Shown piece by piece: positions 43,687 to 52,629 of a stretch of 64,000 nucleotides of DNA. The notes under the pieces are model-generated. The model saw nothing but the letters and a program-made list of their open reading frames with translations, did not search any database and was not told the DNA's origin. This DNA is from an uncultured Bacteroides sp. (GTDB lineage: Bacteria; Bacteroidota; Bacteroidia; Bacteroidales; Bacteroidaceae): positions 3,501,258-3,565,257 of the forward strand of contig NZ_OY782578.1 of the NCBI RefSeq assembly GCF_963677945.1, read 5' to 3'. How positions within the stretch are numbered: the first letter of the stretch is position 1; each line of letters starts with the position of its first letter. A program made the translations under genes and the position numbers.

Positions 43687-44235
43687 TTATTTGAAGTATC
43701 TGTTATATAAACCTTCAAATCCTTTACCATGACGAGCTTCGTCTTTACACATTTCATGAACAGTGTCGTGAATAGCGTCTAAGTTTAATTGTTTTGCACG
43801 TGTAGCAATACGCTTTTTATCTTCGCAAGCGCCTTGTTCTGCATCTTTACGTTTCTGTAAGTTTGTTTTAGTATCCCAAACAACATCACCTAGCAATTCA
43901 GCAAATTTTGAAGCATGTTCAGCTTCTTCCCATGCATATCTTTTGAAAGCTTCGGCAATTTCAGGATATCCTTCACGATCAGCCTGGCGACTCATAGCTA
44001 AATACATACCAACTTCTGTACATTCTCCCATGAAATGATTGTTAAGGTCTTTAATCATTTCTTCGTCGCAACCTTTTGCAACACCAACAACGTGTTCGTC
44101 AGCAAAAGTTAAAGCACCTACAGTTTCTTCTACTTCTACAAACTTGCTGGCAGGAGCCTTGCATAATGGGCATTTTTCTGGAGCTGAATCACCTTCATGA
44201 ACGTAACCGCAAACTGTACATCTAAATTTTTTCAT
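43687..44235 (-). CDS. reverse rubrerythrin (NADH peroxidase type)
   Basis: 182 residues with the rubredoxin domain first ([25 protein letters not shown], two CxxC pairs) and the ferritin-like diiron domain after it ([57 protein letters not shown] supply the Glu/His ligands). Classical rubrerythrin has the opposite order, so this is the reverse form that reduces hydrogen peroxide. It follows the PerR-like gene after 33 bases and should be co-regulated. Confidence 0.92.
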   Translation of the reverse strand: MKKFRCTVCGYVHEGDSAPEKCPLCKAPASKFVEVEETVGALTFADEHVVGVAKGCDEEMIKDLNNHFMGECTEVGMYLAMSRQADREGYPEIAEAFKRYAWEEAEHASKFAELLGDVVWDTKTNLQKRKDAEQGACEDKKRIATRAKQLNLDAIHDTVHEMCKDEARHGKGFEGLYNRYFK

Positions 44236-44268
44236 TTTCGTTGTGTTTTAATGAGTTAATCAATATTT

Positions 44269-44676
44269 TTATCGTTTTAGGCAATTCTTACAAATGCCTT
44301 TAAAATAGTAATGTATTTCTGTTATAACATGCCCGTCCGAGTTCAAACCACTAACTTCCTGCTCTGATGAAGATATAGGTAAATCATAAATCTTCATACA
44401 TTTTTTACACAGAAAGTGGGAATGAGGTGAAGTATCACCGTCGAAACAAACATTATTTTCATCAATAGTGAGCATCAATGCAGCTCCTTGTTCTGCCAGA
44501 AGTTTCAGCGTGTTGTACACTGTTGTTTTTGACAAAGTTGGTATTGATTTACTTAGAGCTGAATAAACAACATCAGCACTTGGGTGCGTACGATGTTTCA
44601 ACAAATAATCCATTATGGCAATTCTTTGCACTGATGGCTTAATGTTATATGTAATTAATTTATCGTATGCATTCAT
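44269..44676 (-). CDS. Fur-family regulator, PerR-like
   Basis: 135 residues. The N-terminal winged helix has ITYNIKPSVQRIAIMDYLLKH and LSKTTVYNTLKLLAEQGAAL. The metal-binding half has SHFLCKKCMKIYDL and the C-terminal GICKNCLKR, giving the two CxxC zinc pairs. PerR senses peroxide by oxidation of its iron-bound His. The assignment to PerR over Fur or Zur rests on the downstream rubrerythrin and on the PerR-like box 25 bases upstream. Confidence 0.87.
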   Translation of the reverse strand: MNAYDKLITYNIKPSVQRIAIMDYLLKHRTHPSADVVYSALSKSIPTLSKTTVYNTLKLLAEQGAALMLTIDENNVCFDGDTSPHSHFLCKKCMKIYDLPISSSEQEVSGLNSDGHVITEIHYYFKGICKNCLKR

Positions 44677-44700
44677 TTCTTTTTAGTTTTACTTCCAAAA

Positions 44701-44715
44701 TTGTAATCATTACAA
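44701..44715. promoter_or_regulatory. PerR box
   Basis: TTGTAATCATTACAA is a perfect 7-1-7 inverted repeat matching the PerR box pattern (TTATAATNATTATAA) except for one symmetric pair. It is 25 bases before the regulator start, implying autoregulation of the PerR-rubrerythrin unit. Confidence 0.75.
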
Positions 44716-44782
44716 TCTTATAACGATTGCAAAGGTAGAAACATTTCTGAATCTACCAAAGAATTTTGAATTATTTTTTTAT

Positions 44783-47700
44783 TTAGCCTTGCTTTTGATA
44801 AATAGAAGGTGCCATGCCAAACTGTGATTTAAAGCATTTACTAAAGTAGAAAGGATCGTTAATTCCCACTTTATAAGACACTTCGGCTACAGTCAGGTTT
44901 GTAGAGATAAGCAATTCCGCAGCTTTCTTCATACGAATAATCCGAAGATATTCATTTGGAGAATGCCCTGTGATACCTTTTACCTTTTTATAGAATACCG
45001 TTCTACCCAATTCCATTTTTGCAGCAAAATCATCAACTGAGAACTCTGCATTTGCAATTTCTCTTTCCAGAATTTCATGCAGTTTGTCAATAAATTCTTT
45101 ATCTCTGTCTGTAGAACAGATGGCTGGACGCTTTACTCCTGGTTCACTTGAAAACTTATCTCTAAGTTTTTCACGCTGTTCAATCAGCTTAGTTATACGA
45201 GTTAATAGTAATTTAACGCTGAAAGGTTTAGATATGTAGGCATCAGCACCACTTTCAATTCCCTCTAAATGATTTTCGGGAGTACCTAATGCTGTAAGCA
45301 AAATAATAGGAATGTGACTGGTCTGCAAATCTTCTTTCAGTTTCTTTGTAACATCATATCCATTCATTCTCGGCATTAACACGTCACACACAATTAAATC
45401 TGCATCATATTCTTGCAGCTTTTCAATTCCGGCAAGACCATCTTCGGCAGTTTCAACTTCAAAATAAACACCGATTTCTTCTTTTAAGAACTGACGTACA
45501 TCGTTGTCATCCTCGATAATAAGTATTTTGTAATTATTTAAAGGAGCCGCAGCCGCCATTTCCTGAGATTCCTGAGCTGTGAGCTTCACATTATTCATGA
45601 TATGCTCCTCTTTCAATAACACATTATTAGGAATCAGGAAGTCTGTTTCATTATAAACTTTTTCATCCAAAGGCAGAGTTACATTAAATACAGACCCGCC
45701 ACCTACATTTTCCTCATACCAGATTGTGCCTTTATGCACCCCTACCAGCTCATGAACAAGATGAAGACCTATACCTATACTATTACCTGAGAAATTACTT
45801 TGCATAAAACGGTTGAATAGTTCCGAACGTTTTTCCTTAGGAATACCTACTCCGGTATCTTTAACCTGTATAAGAAGATTATTCTTTACATTATCTACAG
45901 TAACAATCAAACTCACTGTCCCCTTAGAAGGTGTATATTTAAAGGCATTTGAAAGTAAATTATAGACTATCTTATCAAGTTTTTCCTTATCTATAAACAT
46001 TTTACAAGAATCTACTGATGAATTAAACTGAAAATCCATATTCTTTGATTCCGAAGTGTCGTTAAAACTCAAGAATATTTCATTTATAAATGCAATAACA
46101 TCCGTATTTTCCAATGAAAGTGCCAGTTTATTATTCTGCATCTTTCTGAACTCGAGTAACTGATCTATTAATCGAACCATACGGTTTGTACTTTTCTCCA
46201 TTGTTTGCAATGGATGTTCTAATTCACCAGGAACATGCTCCATACGCTGAATTCTCTCCAAAGCTCCTTTTATAAGAGTTAGCGGTGTACGGAATTCATG
46301 AGAGATATTGGTAAAGAATACCAGTTTATAATCTGTAAGTTGTTTTTCGACCTGAATCTTATTATGAAGTCGTGTAAAGTCACGTGCTATTTTATAAGCA
46401 AAATATAAAGCTGCTCCAAAAACAATAATATAAATGAGGAAAGCCCATGTAGTGCGCCAAAAAGGTGGAGCAATTTCAATATCGAGCGTTGTTATCCGGG
46501 AATCCCACACACCCGAACCGTTACACACTTTTACCTTTAATAAATATTCACCCGGAGGCAGATTTTTGTATGCAGCAAAGTTCAAAGATGTAGGCACACT
46601 CCAATCTTTATCATAATTTTCAAGCTTATATGAGTATCTTGTAAGTTCTGATTCATAGAAATTAAATGAAGAAAAATCGAGCACAAAAGAATTCTGAGAA
46701 TAGTTCAGCTTTATCTTGTCTGAATAAGATATTGATTGTTTCAATGGAGAATCCTGATCTTCCGGACTAACATTAATACCATTAATCTTAAGACTGGTAA
46801 ATACAACCGGAGAAGAAGTGAAAGGTCTTTTTATCTTCTTGGAATCGAATACTATTAAACCATAATTTGTTCCAAAAATAAGTTTTCCATCAGCACATGT
46901 ACTGGTACTGTTTTCACCATAAACATTACCTAACGCATAACTTGAGAAAAAATAATTCTCAAAAATCTTTGTTTCCGGATAAAACTTAGACATTCCATAT
47001 TCTGTAGCAATCCATAAGTTACCGCTTTTATCTTCGTTTATTGACTGAACAACATCATTCACTAATCCATTCTGGGTTGTATAATGGTCAAAAACAATCG
47101 ATTGATAATCTTTGCTTAACTGACAAGTACTAAATCCGGCACCCGAAGTTCCAATCCATATACGTCCGTTCTTATCTTCCATAATGGAACGAATTTCGTT
47201 ACTCTTTAGCTTGCCATTATTATAGTTGAAGGTATAATAAGCTCTTGGATTCTTTATTAGTAGATCGGGGTTAAAAACATAAACACCGGCACTGGTTCCC
47301 ATCCAAATCATTCCATTTCGGTCCTGTAAAAGAACTCTAACCTGCTTCTGGCCATAGAACTGATTTAAGAAATGCTTAAAAATATACTTGCCATTCTGTG
47401 GTACAGCCAAATCAAGCCCACCACCAAATGTAGCAATCCACATTCTTTTTTTACTGTCTTTTAATATAGCAAAGATATTATTCTCAGAAATTGAATTAAG
47501 ATTATTTGAATCATGTTTATACCAAACGTTATCAATACATAATCCGTCTCCCCGGCTTCCAATCCATATCTTCCCTGAAGCATCTTCTTTTACTGCGTAA
47601 ATGTTTGTATGAAAATTATGCATTACCAACTTCATATTTAAATGAGAGTTGTAAACATAAACAGATCCTTTTCTGGTACCTATCCATATATCTCCATTAT

Positions 47701-49036
47701 TCATCTTCGATATCATTCGAATGGTATTTGAACGGTCGGATAAAGATTTATCTTCCGGATAAATACGGTTAGTACTTTCATTCAGAACTGTAATTTTAGA
47801 AAGTCCCGCAAATTCAGAGCTCACCCAGATTTCGCCAGATTTATCTTCCATAACGTACTGAAGAAAATCAGAACTTATATGACTAAAGCCATCAATATTA
47901 GAAGTAAAATGATCTAATTCATCCTTTGCAATATTGTAAGCAAACAAACCATTACCATAAGTTGATATCCATATTATATTTCTGGAATCTTGTACAAAAT
48001 GGTATCGTTCATTATCGATATAGTTTATTTTATTTTGTGGAATAAGCTGGAAGCTTTTTACTTTTTTTGTGCGAACATTAACATACCACACTTTACCTGT
48101 ATGGTTATATACCCAGCAGTTACCTTTATTATCGATCAGAGTAGAACCCGAAAGAATTGTTTCATTAAATAAACTATTATTCTTATATAATTTTTTGGTA
48201 TCAAAATTAAATACATAGATACCATTGCTGGTAAAGATTATCCATTCGTTATTTAATTCGAGACAGCCGGTAGGAGTTGCAATTCCTTCGACAAGAGAAG
48301 ACGAGGCAATAGATTGTAACTTATTACTAACAGGATTATACCAAAGAATTTCATTTCTGTCGGTTAGAAAATAAGTTTGTCCTTTGTAAGTTGACAACTT
48401 GAAATACGATCTACTGCGATCTACTACAGTACTACTTCCTCCAGTTACTTTTGTAAGTCCACGCTGTGTTCCAATCCATATATTTCCTCTTGAATCTTCA
48501 GAAACAAATACGACCAAATCACTTGTCAGGTTTCCATTCTTTTTCTTATAAGTAACAGACGTGAAAGCGCCATTTTCATATTTCACCTGCCGGCAACCAT
48601 TTCCGGAATGCCATAACCATACATCTCCGTTTTTAGCAATATACTTTTTAGAATAGCTTTGTTTTAATTCTCCCTTTCCAGTGAAATCGACAAAGCAATC
48701 GTGCTTTAAATCATAGCAACTATAAAGCTCTGCAGAAGTATTTATCCATAAGAAACCATTTTTATCTTCTTCCAGATCATAAATCCGATGGTCTACCAAA
48801 GAGAGATTATTTCCAAACTGCGGTTTAAAGGTAAGAAATGAGTTTCCATCATAACGGCATAAGCCATTAAGAGTACCCATCCAAATAAAGCCTTTACTAT
48901 CCTGAAAAATATATCGAACAGAATTGTTAGCTAAGCCATTACTTGTAGTAATCTGTTTGGAGCGTATTTCTATTGACGCAAAAGAACGCAGTATAAAGAA
49001 TAAAAAAAGAAGTAAAAAAAGGGATTGCTTTTTCAT
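44783..49036 (-). CDS. hybrid two-component system regulator (HTCS)
   Basis: 1,417 residues in the standard HTCS order. A signal or anchor is at 5-22. Two-propeller sensor blades of about 700 residues repeat the IWxGT-type words (IFQDSKGFIWMGT, VSEDSRGNIWIGT, IMEDKNGRIWIGT). A Y_Y_Y domain follows (about 745-835), then a transmembrane helix (about 860-885), HisKA (ISHEFRTPLTLIKGAL, His about 915), HATPase (NLLSNAFKYTP, GVGIP), receiver (LIVCDVLMPRMNGYDV, Asp about 1215) and an AraC helix-turn-helix (AEVSYKVGINDPFYFSKCFK). It binds an oligosaccharide in the periplasm and activates its own enzyme genes; here the ligand is inferred to be rhamnogalacturonan-derived. Confidence 0.94.
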   Translation of the reverse strand: MKKQSLFLLLFLFFILRSFASIEIRSKQITTSNGLANNSVRYIFQDSKGFIWMGTLNGLCRYDGNSFLTFKPQFGNNLSLVDHRIYDLEEDKNGFLWINTSAELYSCYDLKHDCFVDFTGKGELKQSYSKKYIAKNGDVWLWHSGNGCRQVKYENGAFTSVTYKKKNGNLTSDLVVFVSEDSRGNIWIGTQRGLTKVTGGSSTVVDRSRSYFKLSTYKGQTYFLTDRNEILWYNPVSNKLQSIASSSLVEGIATPTGCLELNNEWIIFTSNGIYVFNFDTKKLYKNNSLFNETILSGSTLIDNKGNCWVYNHTGKVWYVNVRTKKVKSFQLIPQNKINYIDNERYHFVQDSRNIIWISTYGNGLFAYNIAKDELDHFTSNIDGFSHISSDFLQYVMEDKSGEIWVSSEFAGLSKITVLNESTNRIYPEDKSLSDRSNTIRMISKMNNGDIWIGTRKGSVYVYNSHLNMKLVMHNFHTNIYAVKEDASGKIWIGSRGDGLCIDNVWYKHDSNNLNSISENNIFAILKDSKKRMWIATFGGGLDLAVPQNGKYIFKHFLNQFYGQKQVRVLLQDRNGMIWMGTSAGVYVFNPDLLIKNPRAYYTFNYNNGKLKSNEIRSIMEDKNGRIWIGTSGAGFSTCQLSKDYQSIVFDHYTTQNGLVNDVVQSINEDKSGNLWIATEYGMSKFYPETKIFENYFFSSYALGNVYGENSTSTCADGKLIFGTNYGLIVFDSKKIKRPFTSSPVVFTSLKINGINVSPEDQDSPLKQSISYSDKIKLNYSQNSFVLDFSSFNFYESELTRYSYKLENYDKDWSVPTSLNFAAYKNLPPGEYLLKVKVCNGSGVWDSRITTLDIEIAPPFWRTTWAFLIYIIVFGAALYFAYKIARDFTRLHNKIQVEKQLTDYKLVFFTNISHEFRTPLTLIKGALERIQRMEHVPGELEHPLQTMEKSTNRMVRLIDQLLEFRKMQNNKLALSLENTDVIAFINEIFLSFNDTSESKNMDFQFNSSVDSCKMFIDKEKLDKIVYNLLSNAFKYTPSKGTVSLIVTVDNVKNNLLIQVKDTGVGIPKEKRSELFNRFMQSNFSGNSIGIGLHLVHELVGVHKGTIWYEENVGGGSVFNVTLPLDEKVYNETDFLIPNNVLLKEEHIMNNVKLTAQESQEMAAAAPLNNYKILIIEDDNDVRQFLKEEIGVYFEVETAEDGLAGIEKLQEYDADLIVCDVLMPRMNGYDVTKKLKEDLQTSHIPIILLTALGTPENHLEGIESGADAYISKPFSVKLLLTRITKLIEQREKLRDKFSSEPGVKRPAICSTDRDKEFIDKLHEILEREIANAEFSVDDFAAKMELGRTVFYKKVKGITGHSPNEYLRIIRMKKAAELLISTNLTVAEVSYKVGINDPFYFSKCFKSQFGMAPSIYQKQG

Positions 49037-49065
49037 GTTAAAAACATTAAGATTATATTGCTAAG

Positions 49066-49073
49066 CAAAAGTA
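49066..49073 (-). promoter_or_regulatory. -7 box of the HTCS gene
   Basis: TACTTTTG on the minus strand is a perfect TAnnTTTG match, 30 bases before the HTCS start. Imperfectly complementary 15-mers (ATTGCTAAGCAAAAG and CTTTTGCCTAACAAT) overlap and flank it. Confidence 0.6.
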
Positions 49074-49170
49074 TAAAAAATAATCATTAGCTTTTGCCTA
49101 ACAATATAAATCTTTTCAGAAAGTAAAAGTCTAAATCGTATTATTAACAAACTTCATCTAAAATACAATA

Positions 49171-49482
49171 TCAATCCATGTGAAAGACTTCCTTCAGAGG
49201 TATTGAAACCGGAGAATTATCCGGATTTGTATCCATTATATCGGCCATGTAATCCCACCATTTCTGAACAATCGGGTTATCTCCCTGATCTTGTGAACTA
49301 CCACCTTCTGTTTTTTGACATGCAAAAAGAATATTTGTATCCTTATCCCAATAAATAGAATAATCTGAAACGCCACCCTCCTGAAGCATTTTTTTCAATT
49401 CAGGCCAGATTGCCGCATGTCTTTTTTCATACTCTTCTTCGAAGCCAGGCTTCAGATACATTTTAAAAGCTTCTCTTTTCAT
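49171..49482 (-). CDS. rhaM: L-rhamnose mutarotase
   Basis: 103 residues, exact family length, with REAFKMYLKPGFEEEYEKRHAAIWPELKKM, then SIYWDKDTNILFACQK and the terminal WWDYMADIMDTNPDNSPVSIPLKEVFHMD. RhaM interconverts the alpha and beta anomers of L-rhamnose after its release from the polymer. It lies 24 bases after the tri-modular enzyme gene and is the last gene of the PL11 operon. Rhamnose is half of the rhamnogalacturonan-I backbone. Confidence 0.93.
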   Translation of the reverse strand: MKREAFKMYLKPGFEEEYEKRHAAIWPELKKMLQEGGVSDYSIYWDKDTNILFACQKTEGGSSQDQGDNPIVQKWWDYMADIMDTNPDNSPVSIPLKEVFHMD

Positions 49483-49506
49483 TGTGTTTTTCTTTTTAAT
49501 TTGTTT

Positions 49507-52500
49507 TTATCTTAGGTTAATGTAAACAGGTTTATCTCTGTCACATTTAATTTCTCCATTTTCATATTCTAGTTTTCCTACCTGAACGGAACTACGTCTG
49601 GTTTGGTAATTATCTAATTTACCGGATGGTGTAGCCACTCTTCCCGGATGTGTAAAATAGAAAATATACGCATTACCATTATTCACAACCACATCTGCAT
49701 GTAAACCATTGGTTCCATCATCAATTCCTTTACCGGGTTCTTTAAGAATATTATGCTCCTGACGTCTCCAGTTTTCCATATCATCTGATGAATAAACAGC
49801 CTGTCCGTTCCAGTTATCTACAATCATAAAATACTTTCCTTTCCATGCAAAAACCTTAGGCCCCTCACCTGCACGATCGCCAATAACTTTTCCTTTATTT
49901 TCCCATGTATTCAGATCCTTGCTTTGTGCGTAATAAATAGATTTATGATCTTTTTCATTGTTGTAATACATACGCCACATTCCATCTGGAGCTTTAACAA
50001 TGCAAGCGTCAATCACTTTATCCGAAGCTAAAGATATTTTAGAATTAAATTTCCAGTCTACCAAGCTTGAACTTGTAAGGTGAACTATCTCTCTTGGATG
50101 ACTCCAGTCTGTAAAGATACCGGGAACAACAGTAAGGAACATGTGATAAATTCCATTATTCTCAACAATATCCGGAGCCCAGTAAGTTACATCTTTTGAA
50201 CCATAATTAATATTGGCTGTGCCACGATACTTCCATGAAGTGCCATCTGTTGATTCAGCAATGCCGATCGGAGTTCCATGCACCCAGTCAACACCCTTGC
50301 TATTAGTCATATTTGCCCGTCTATTTGTATAGAACATAAACCATTTTTGTTCTTGCTTATTCCATACAACAATAGGATCAGCAGCTCCATCGTAAACCGG
50401 ATCTTTGAATAACGGCTTATCAGCAGCTTTATAATCTTTAGATAAAGCTGCCTTATTTACGTATTGATTTAAAGGGCAGTTTGGTAAATCAAGTACCCCT
50501 TCAACAGCTGACTTTGCGTTTAAAATAGCTCCATCAAAAGTAGTATGAACATTATCTTTATAATAAGCTTTTGTTTTTTCTATTCCAAGAGACTCGAACT
50601 TACGGGCACTACGATCATTCACGTCAATATAATATGCGCCTTCTTGTTCTGCAACCTCTTTTGACCATTTACCATAAGTTTCGTCGCAACGATCCATCTT
50701 TTCTCCTGTCCATCTATTACCTGGTGTATGAGAAAGTACAATAGGTATAGCACCATGTGCTTTTGCCTGGCGAATATACAAACGCAGATAATGTCCAAAA
50801 GTAAACACCTCTTCAGGGCCTCCGGTACGTTCCATTATTACAGTTTCTGAATCTTCACCACTACCTTTCAAAGAAGCACGGGCACGACCGGTATTCAACG
50901 GACCACAATCATTATGTCCAAATTGAATTATAAGATAATCTTCTTTTTTAATACCTGAAAGAACCTTTTCCCATAAACCAGCCGTTAGAAAAGTACGACT
51001 GCTCATTCCACCAAGGGCATGATTCTCTAGAGTAATTTTGTTTGTATCAAAGAAATTATCAAAAAAAGCAGCCCATCCCCACATGTCGCCATCACCTTTT
51101 CCCTGACCATTTTTCGCTGTTGAATCACCAATTACAAATATAACAGGGGCATTTTCAGTTTTTCTGCTACTGCCAGCAATAATTGTTTCAGGACTTCCAA
51201 CATTTGCATCTGCACTAAAAATTGGAGAAGTTGTATTCTGCGGAGTTGTATAATATTGTACTGCACTATCATTCATTCTAGGATACTGACTATTCAATAG
51301 TTTAATCATTTCTGCACCTGCCCATATAACAGGTCCGTAACCATGAGCTGCGAATGTATTTACCGGACGATAACAGTAATACGCCGGATCAAATCCCATA
51401 CCCGTACCCACACACGTACCTTCAACTTCGCCTTGTGCATTAATCTTTGTAGAAATAGCATGCCATCCAAGTTGAGCAACCGGACCATAAGCCACAGCAT
51501 CTACCCATCCCCTATTTATTGCATGAGCAATACAATAAACGTATATTGCAGTAGCAGAAGTTTCCAGATAAGAATCATTTCTGTCCAGAAGCTGGTGCCA
51601 AAAACCTTCACCTGATTGACATGCAGCCAAACCAGCTATATGAGCTTGCAATTGTTCCATTATTGCATCATACTGAGGATGAGACTGAGGCAATACATCA
51701 AGAGTCTCTACTAATGTAAGTAAAGCCCATCCATTGGCTCTTGCCCAATGAAAAGAAGGATGTTGCTTCATACCCTCTACCCAGCCATGACGATAAAGTC
51801 CTTTCTCTTTGACAAACATTCGTGATGAAAATTGCAGAATCTGCTTTACTGCTTCATTATAATATTTCTCTTCTCCTGTAAGTTTACCCATTTGAGCAAT
51901 AGCAGGCACAGACATAAACATATCGTCCAGCCAAAGCGTATTTTTCTGAGGACGATTACGTGCAAAGGTTCCATCTGAAAGACGATATTCATGATACATT
52001 ATGTAATTCATGTAATTGTTGATCAATGGATTAAGCTGTAATGAAGTATTCAGTCTGCTGGCTTTAATCATAGCCGCACACATAGCTCCTGCATCATCAA
52101 GAGCATGAGGAGCAAGGATTTGTCTCATCTGAGGATCTGTTGATCCTGTATTTTCCAATACTTTTTTAAAAGATGGAGCTACTTCAGATAAAAAGCGAAA
52201 TCGATTATAAACATAGTCGGAAAAGCGACTATCACCTGTTGCCAGACCAGCATCAAGCATTGCAGCATAAGTTACTCCCCATTCATAGCTGGCAAGTCTG
52301 AAAGCTCCTTTATCTAACTGAGCATTCTCATCAATTTTACTATAATCGGTTATAGTTTTTTGCGTGTTTTTATCAATAACCCGCGCTGGAGTTTCAGTTT
52401 CTAGATAAGTAAGAACACGGGAAAGATCTTTTTTTATTGCCCCCGTTGAAAGTTCGCCGTATGGAACTTTGTAAGCAGGTTGCAATAAATGAAGAGGTGA

Positions 52501-52599
52501 ATTGGAATCGTTTATTTTTTCTTTTTTCTGAGCATACAATGAAAATCCAGAAGTTATTTGCATTGCAGCAATCAGTAGTATTACTTTTTTCATATACAT
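49507..52599 (-). CDS. tri-modular GH105-CE12-GH43-like rhamnogalacturonan enzyme
   Basis: 1,030 residues, signal peptide at the start (Met 1 or Met 3). Module 1 (about 40-440) is a GH105 unsaturated rhamnogalacturonyl hydrolase (WLDDMFMSVPAIAQ with the likely catalytic Asp near 224, and WARANGWALL). Module 2 (about 480-720) is an SGNH esterase of CE12 type (VIGDSTAKNG, Ser near 492; FGHNDCGPL; DNVHTT). Module 3 (about 735-1030) is GH43-like (DPVYDGAADPIVVW, YWAPDIVENNGIYHMF, VIDACIV). One chain could thus remove acetyl groups and sidechains and cleave lyase products. It follows PL11 by 30 bases. Confidence 0.88.
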   Translation of the reverse strand: MYMKKVILLIAAMQITSGFSLYAQKKEKINDSNSPLHLLQPAYKVPYGELSTGAIKKDLSRVLTYLETETPARVIDKNTQKTITDYSKIDENAQLDKGAFRLASYEWGVTYAAMLDAGLATGDSRFSDYVYNRFRFLSEVAPSFKKVLENTGSTDPQMRQILAPHALDDAGAMCAAMIKASRLNTSLQLNPLINNYMNYIMYHEYRLSDGTFARNRPQKNTLWLDDMFMSVPAIAQMGKLTGEEKYYNEAVKQILQFSSRMFVKEKGLYRHGWVEGMKQHPSFHWARANGWALLTLVETLDVLPQSHPQYDAIMEQLQAHIAGLAACQSGEGFWHQLLDRNDSYLETSATAIYVYCIAHAINRGWVDAVAYGPVAQLGWHAISTKINAQGEVEGTCVGTGMGFDPAYYCYRPVNTFAAHGYGPVIWAGAEMIKLLNSQYPRMNDSAVQYYTTPQNTTSPIFSADANVGSPETIIAGSSRKTENAPVIFVIGDSTAKNGQGKGDGDMWGWAAFFDNFFDTNKITLENHALGGMSSRTFLTAGLWEKVLSGIKKEDYLIIQFGHNDCGPLNTGRARASLKGSGEDSETVIMERTGGPEEVFTFGHYLRLYIRQAKAHGAIPIVLSHTPGNRWTGEKMDRCDETYGKWSKEVAEQEGAYYIDVNDRSARKFESLGIEKTKAYYKDNVHTTFDGAILNAKSAVEGVLDLPNCPLNQYVNKAALSKDYKAADKPLFKDPVYDGAADPIVVWNKQEQKWFMFYTNRRANMTNSKGVDWVHGTPIGIAESTDGTSWKYRGTANINYGSKDVTYWAPDIVENNGIYHMFLTVVPGIFTDWSHPREIVHLTSSSLVDWKFNSKISLASDKVIDACIVKAPDGMWRMYYNNEKDHKSIYYAQSKDLNTWENKGKVIGDRAGEGPKVFAWKGKYFMIVDNWNGQAVYSSDDMENWRRQEHNILKEPGKGIDDGTNGLHADVVVNNGNAYIFYFTHPGRVATPSGKLDNYQTRRSSVQVGKLEYENGEIKCDRDKPVYINLR

Positions 52600-52629
52600 G
52601 TATAAACTTTTATTTGGATAAAATTAATA

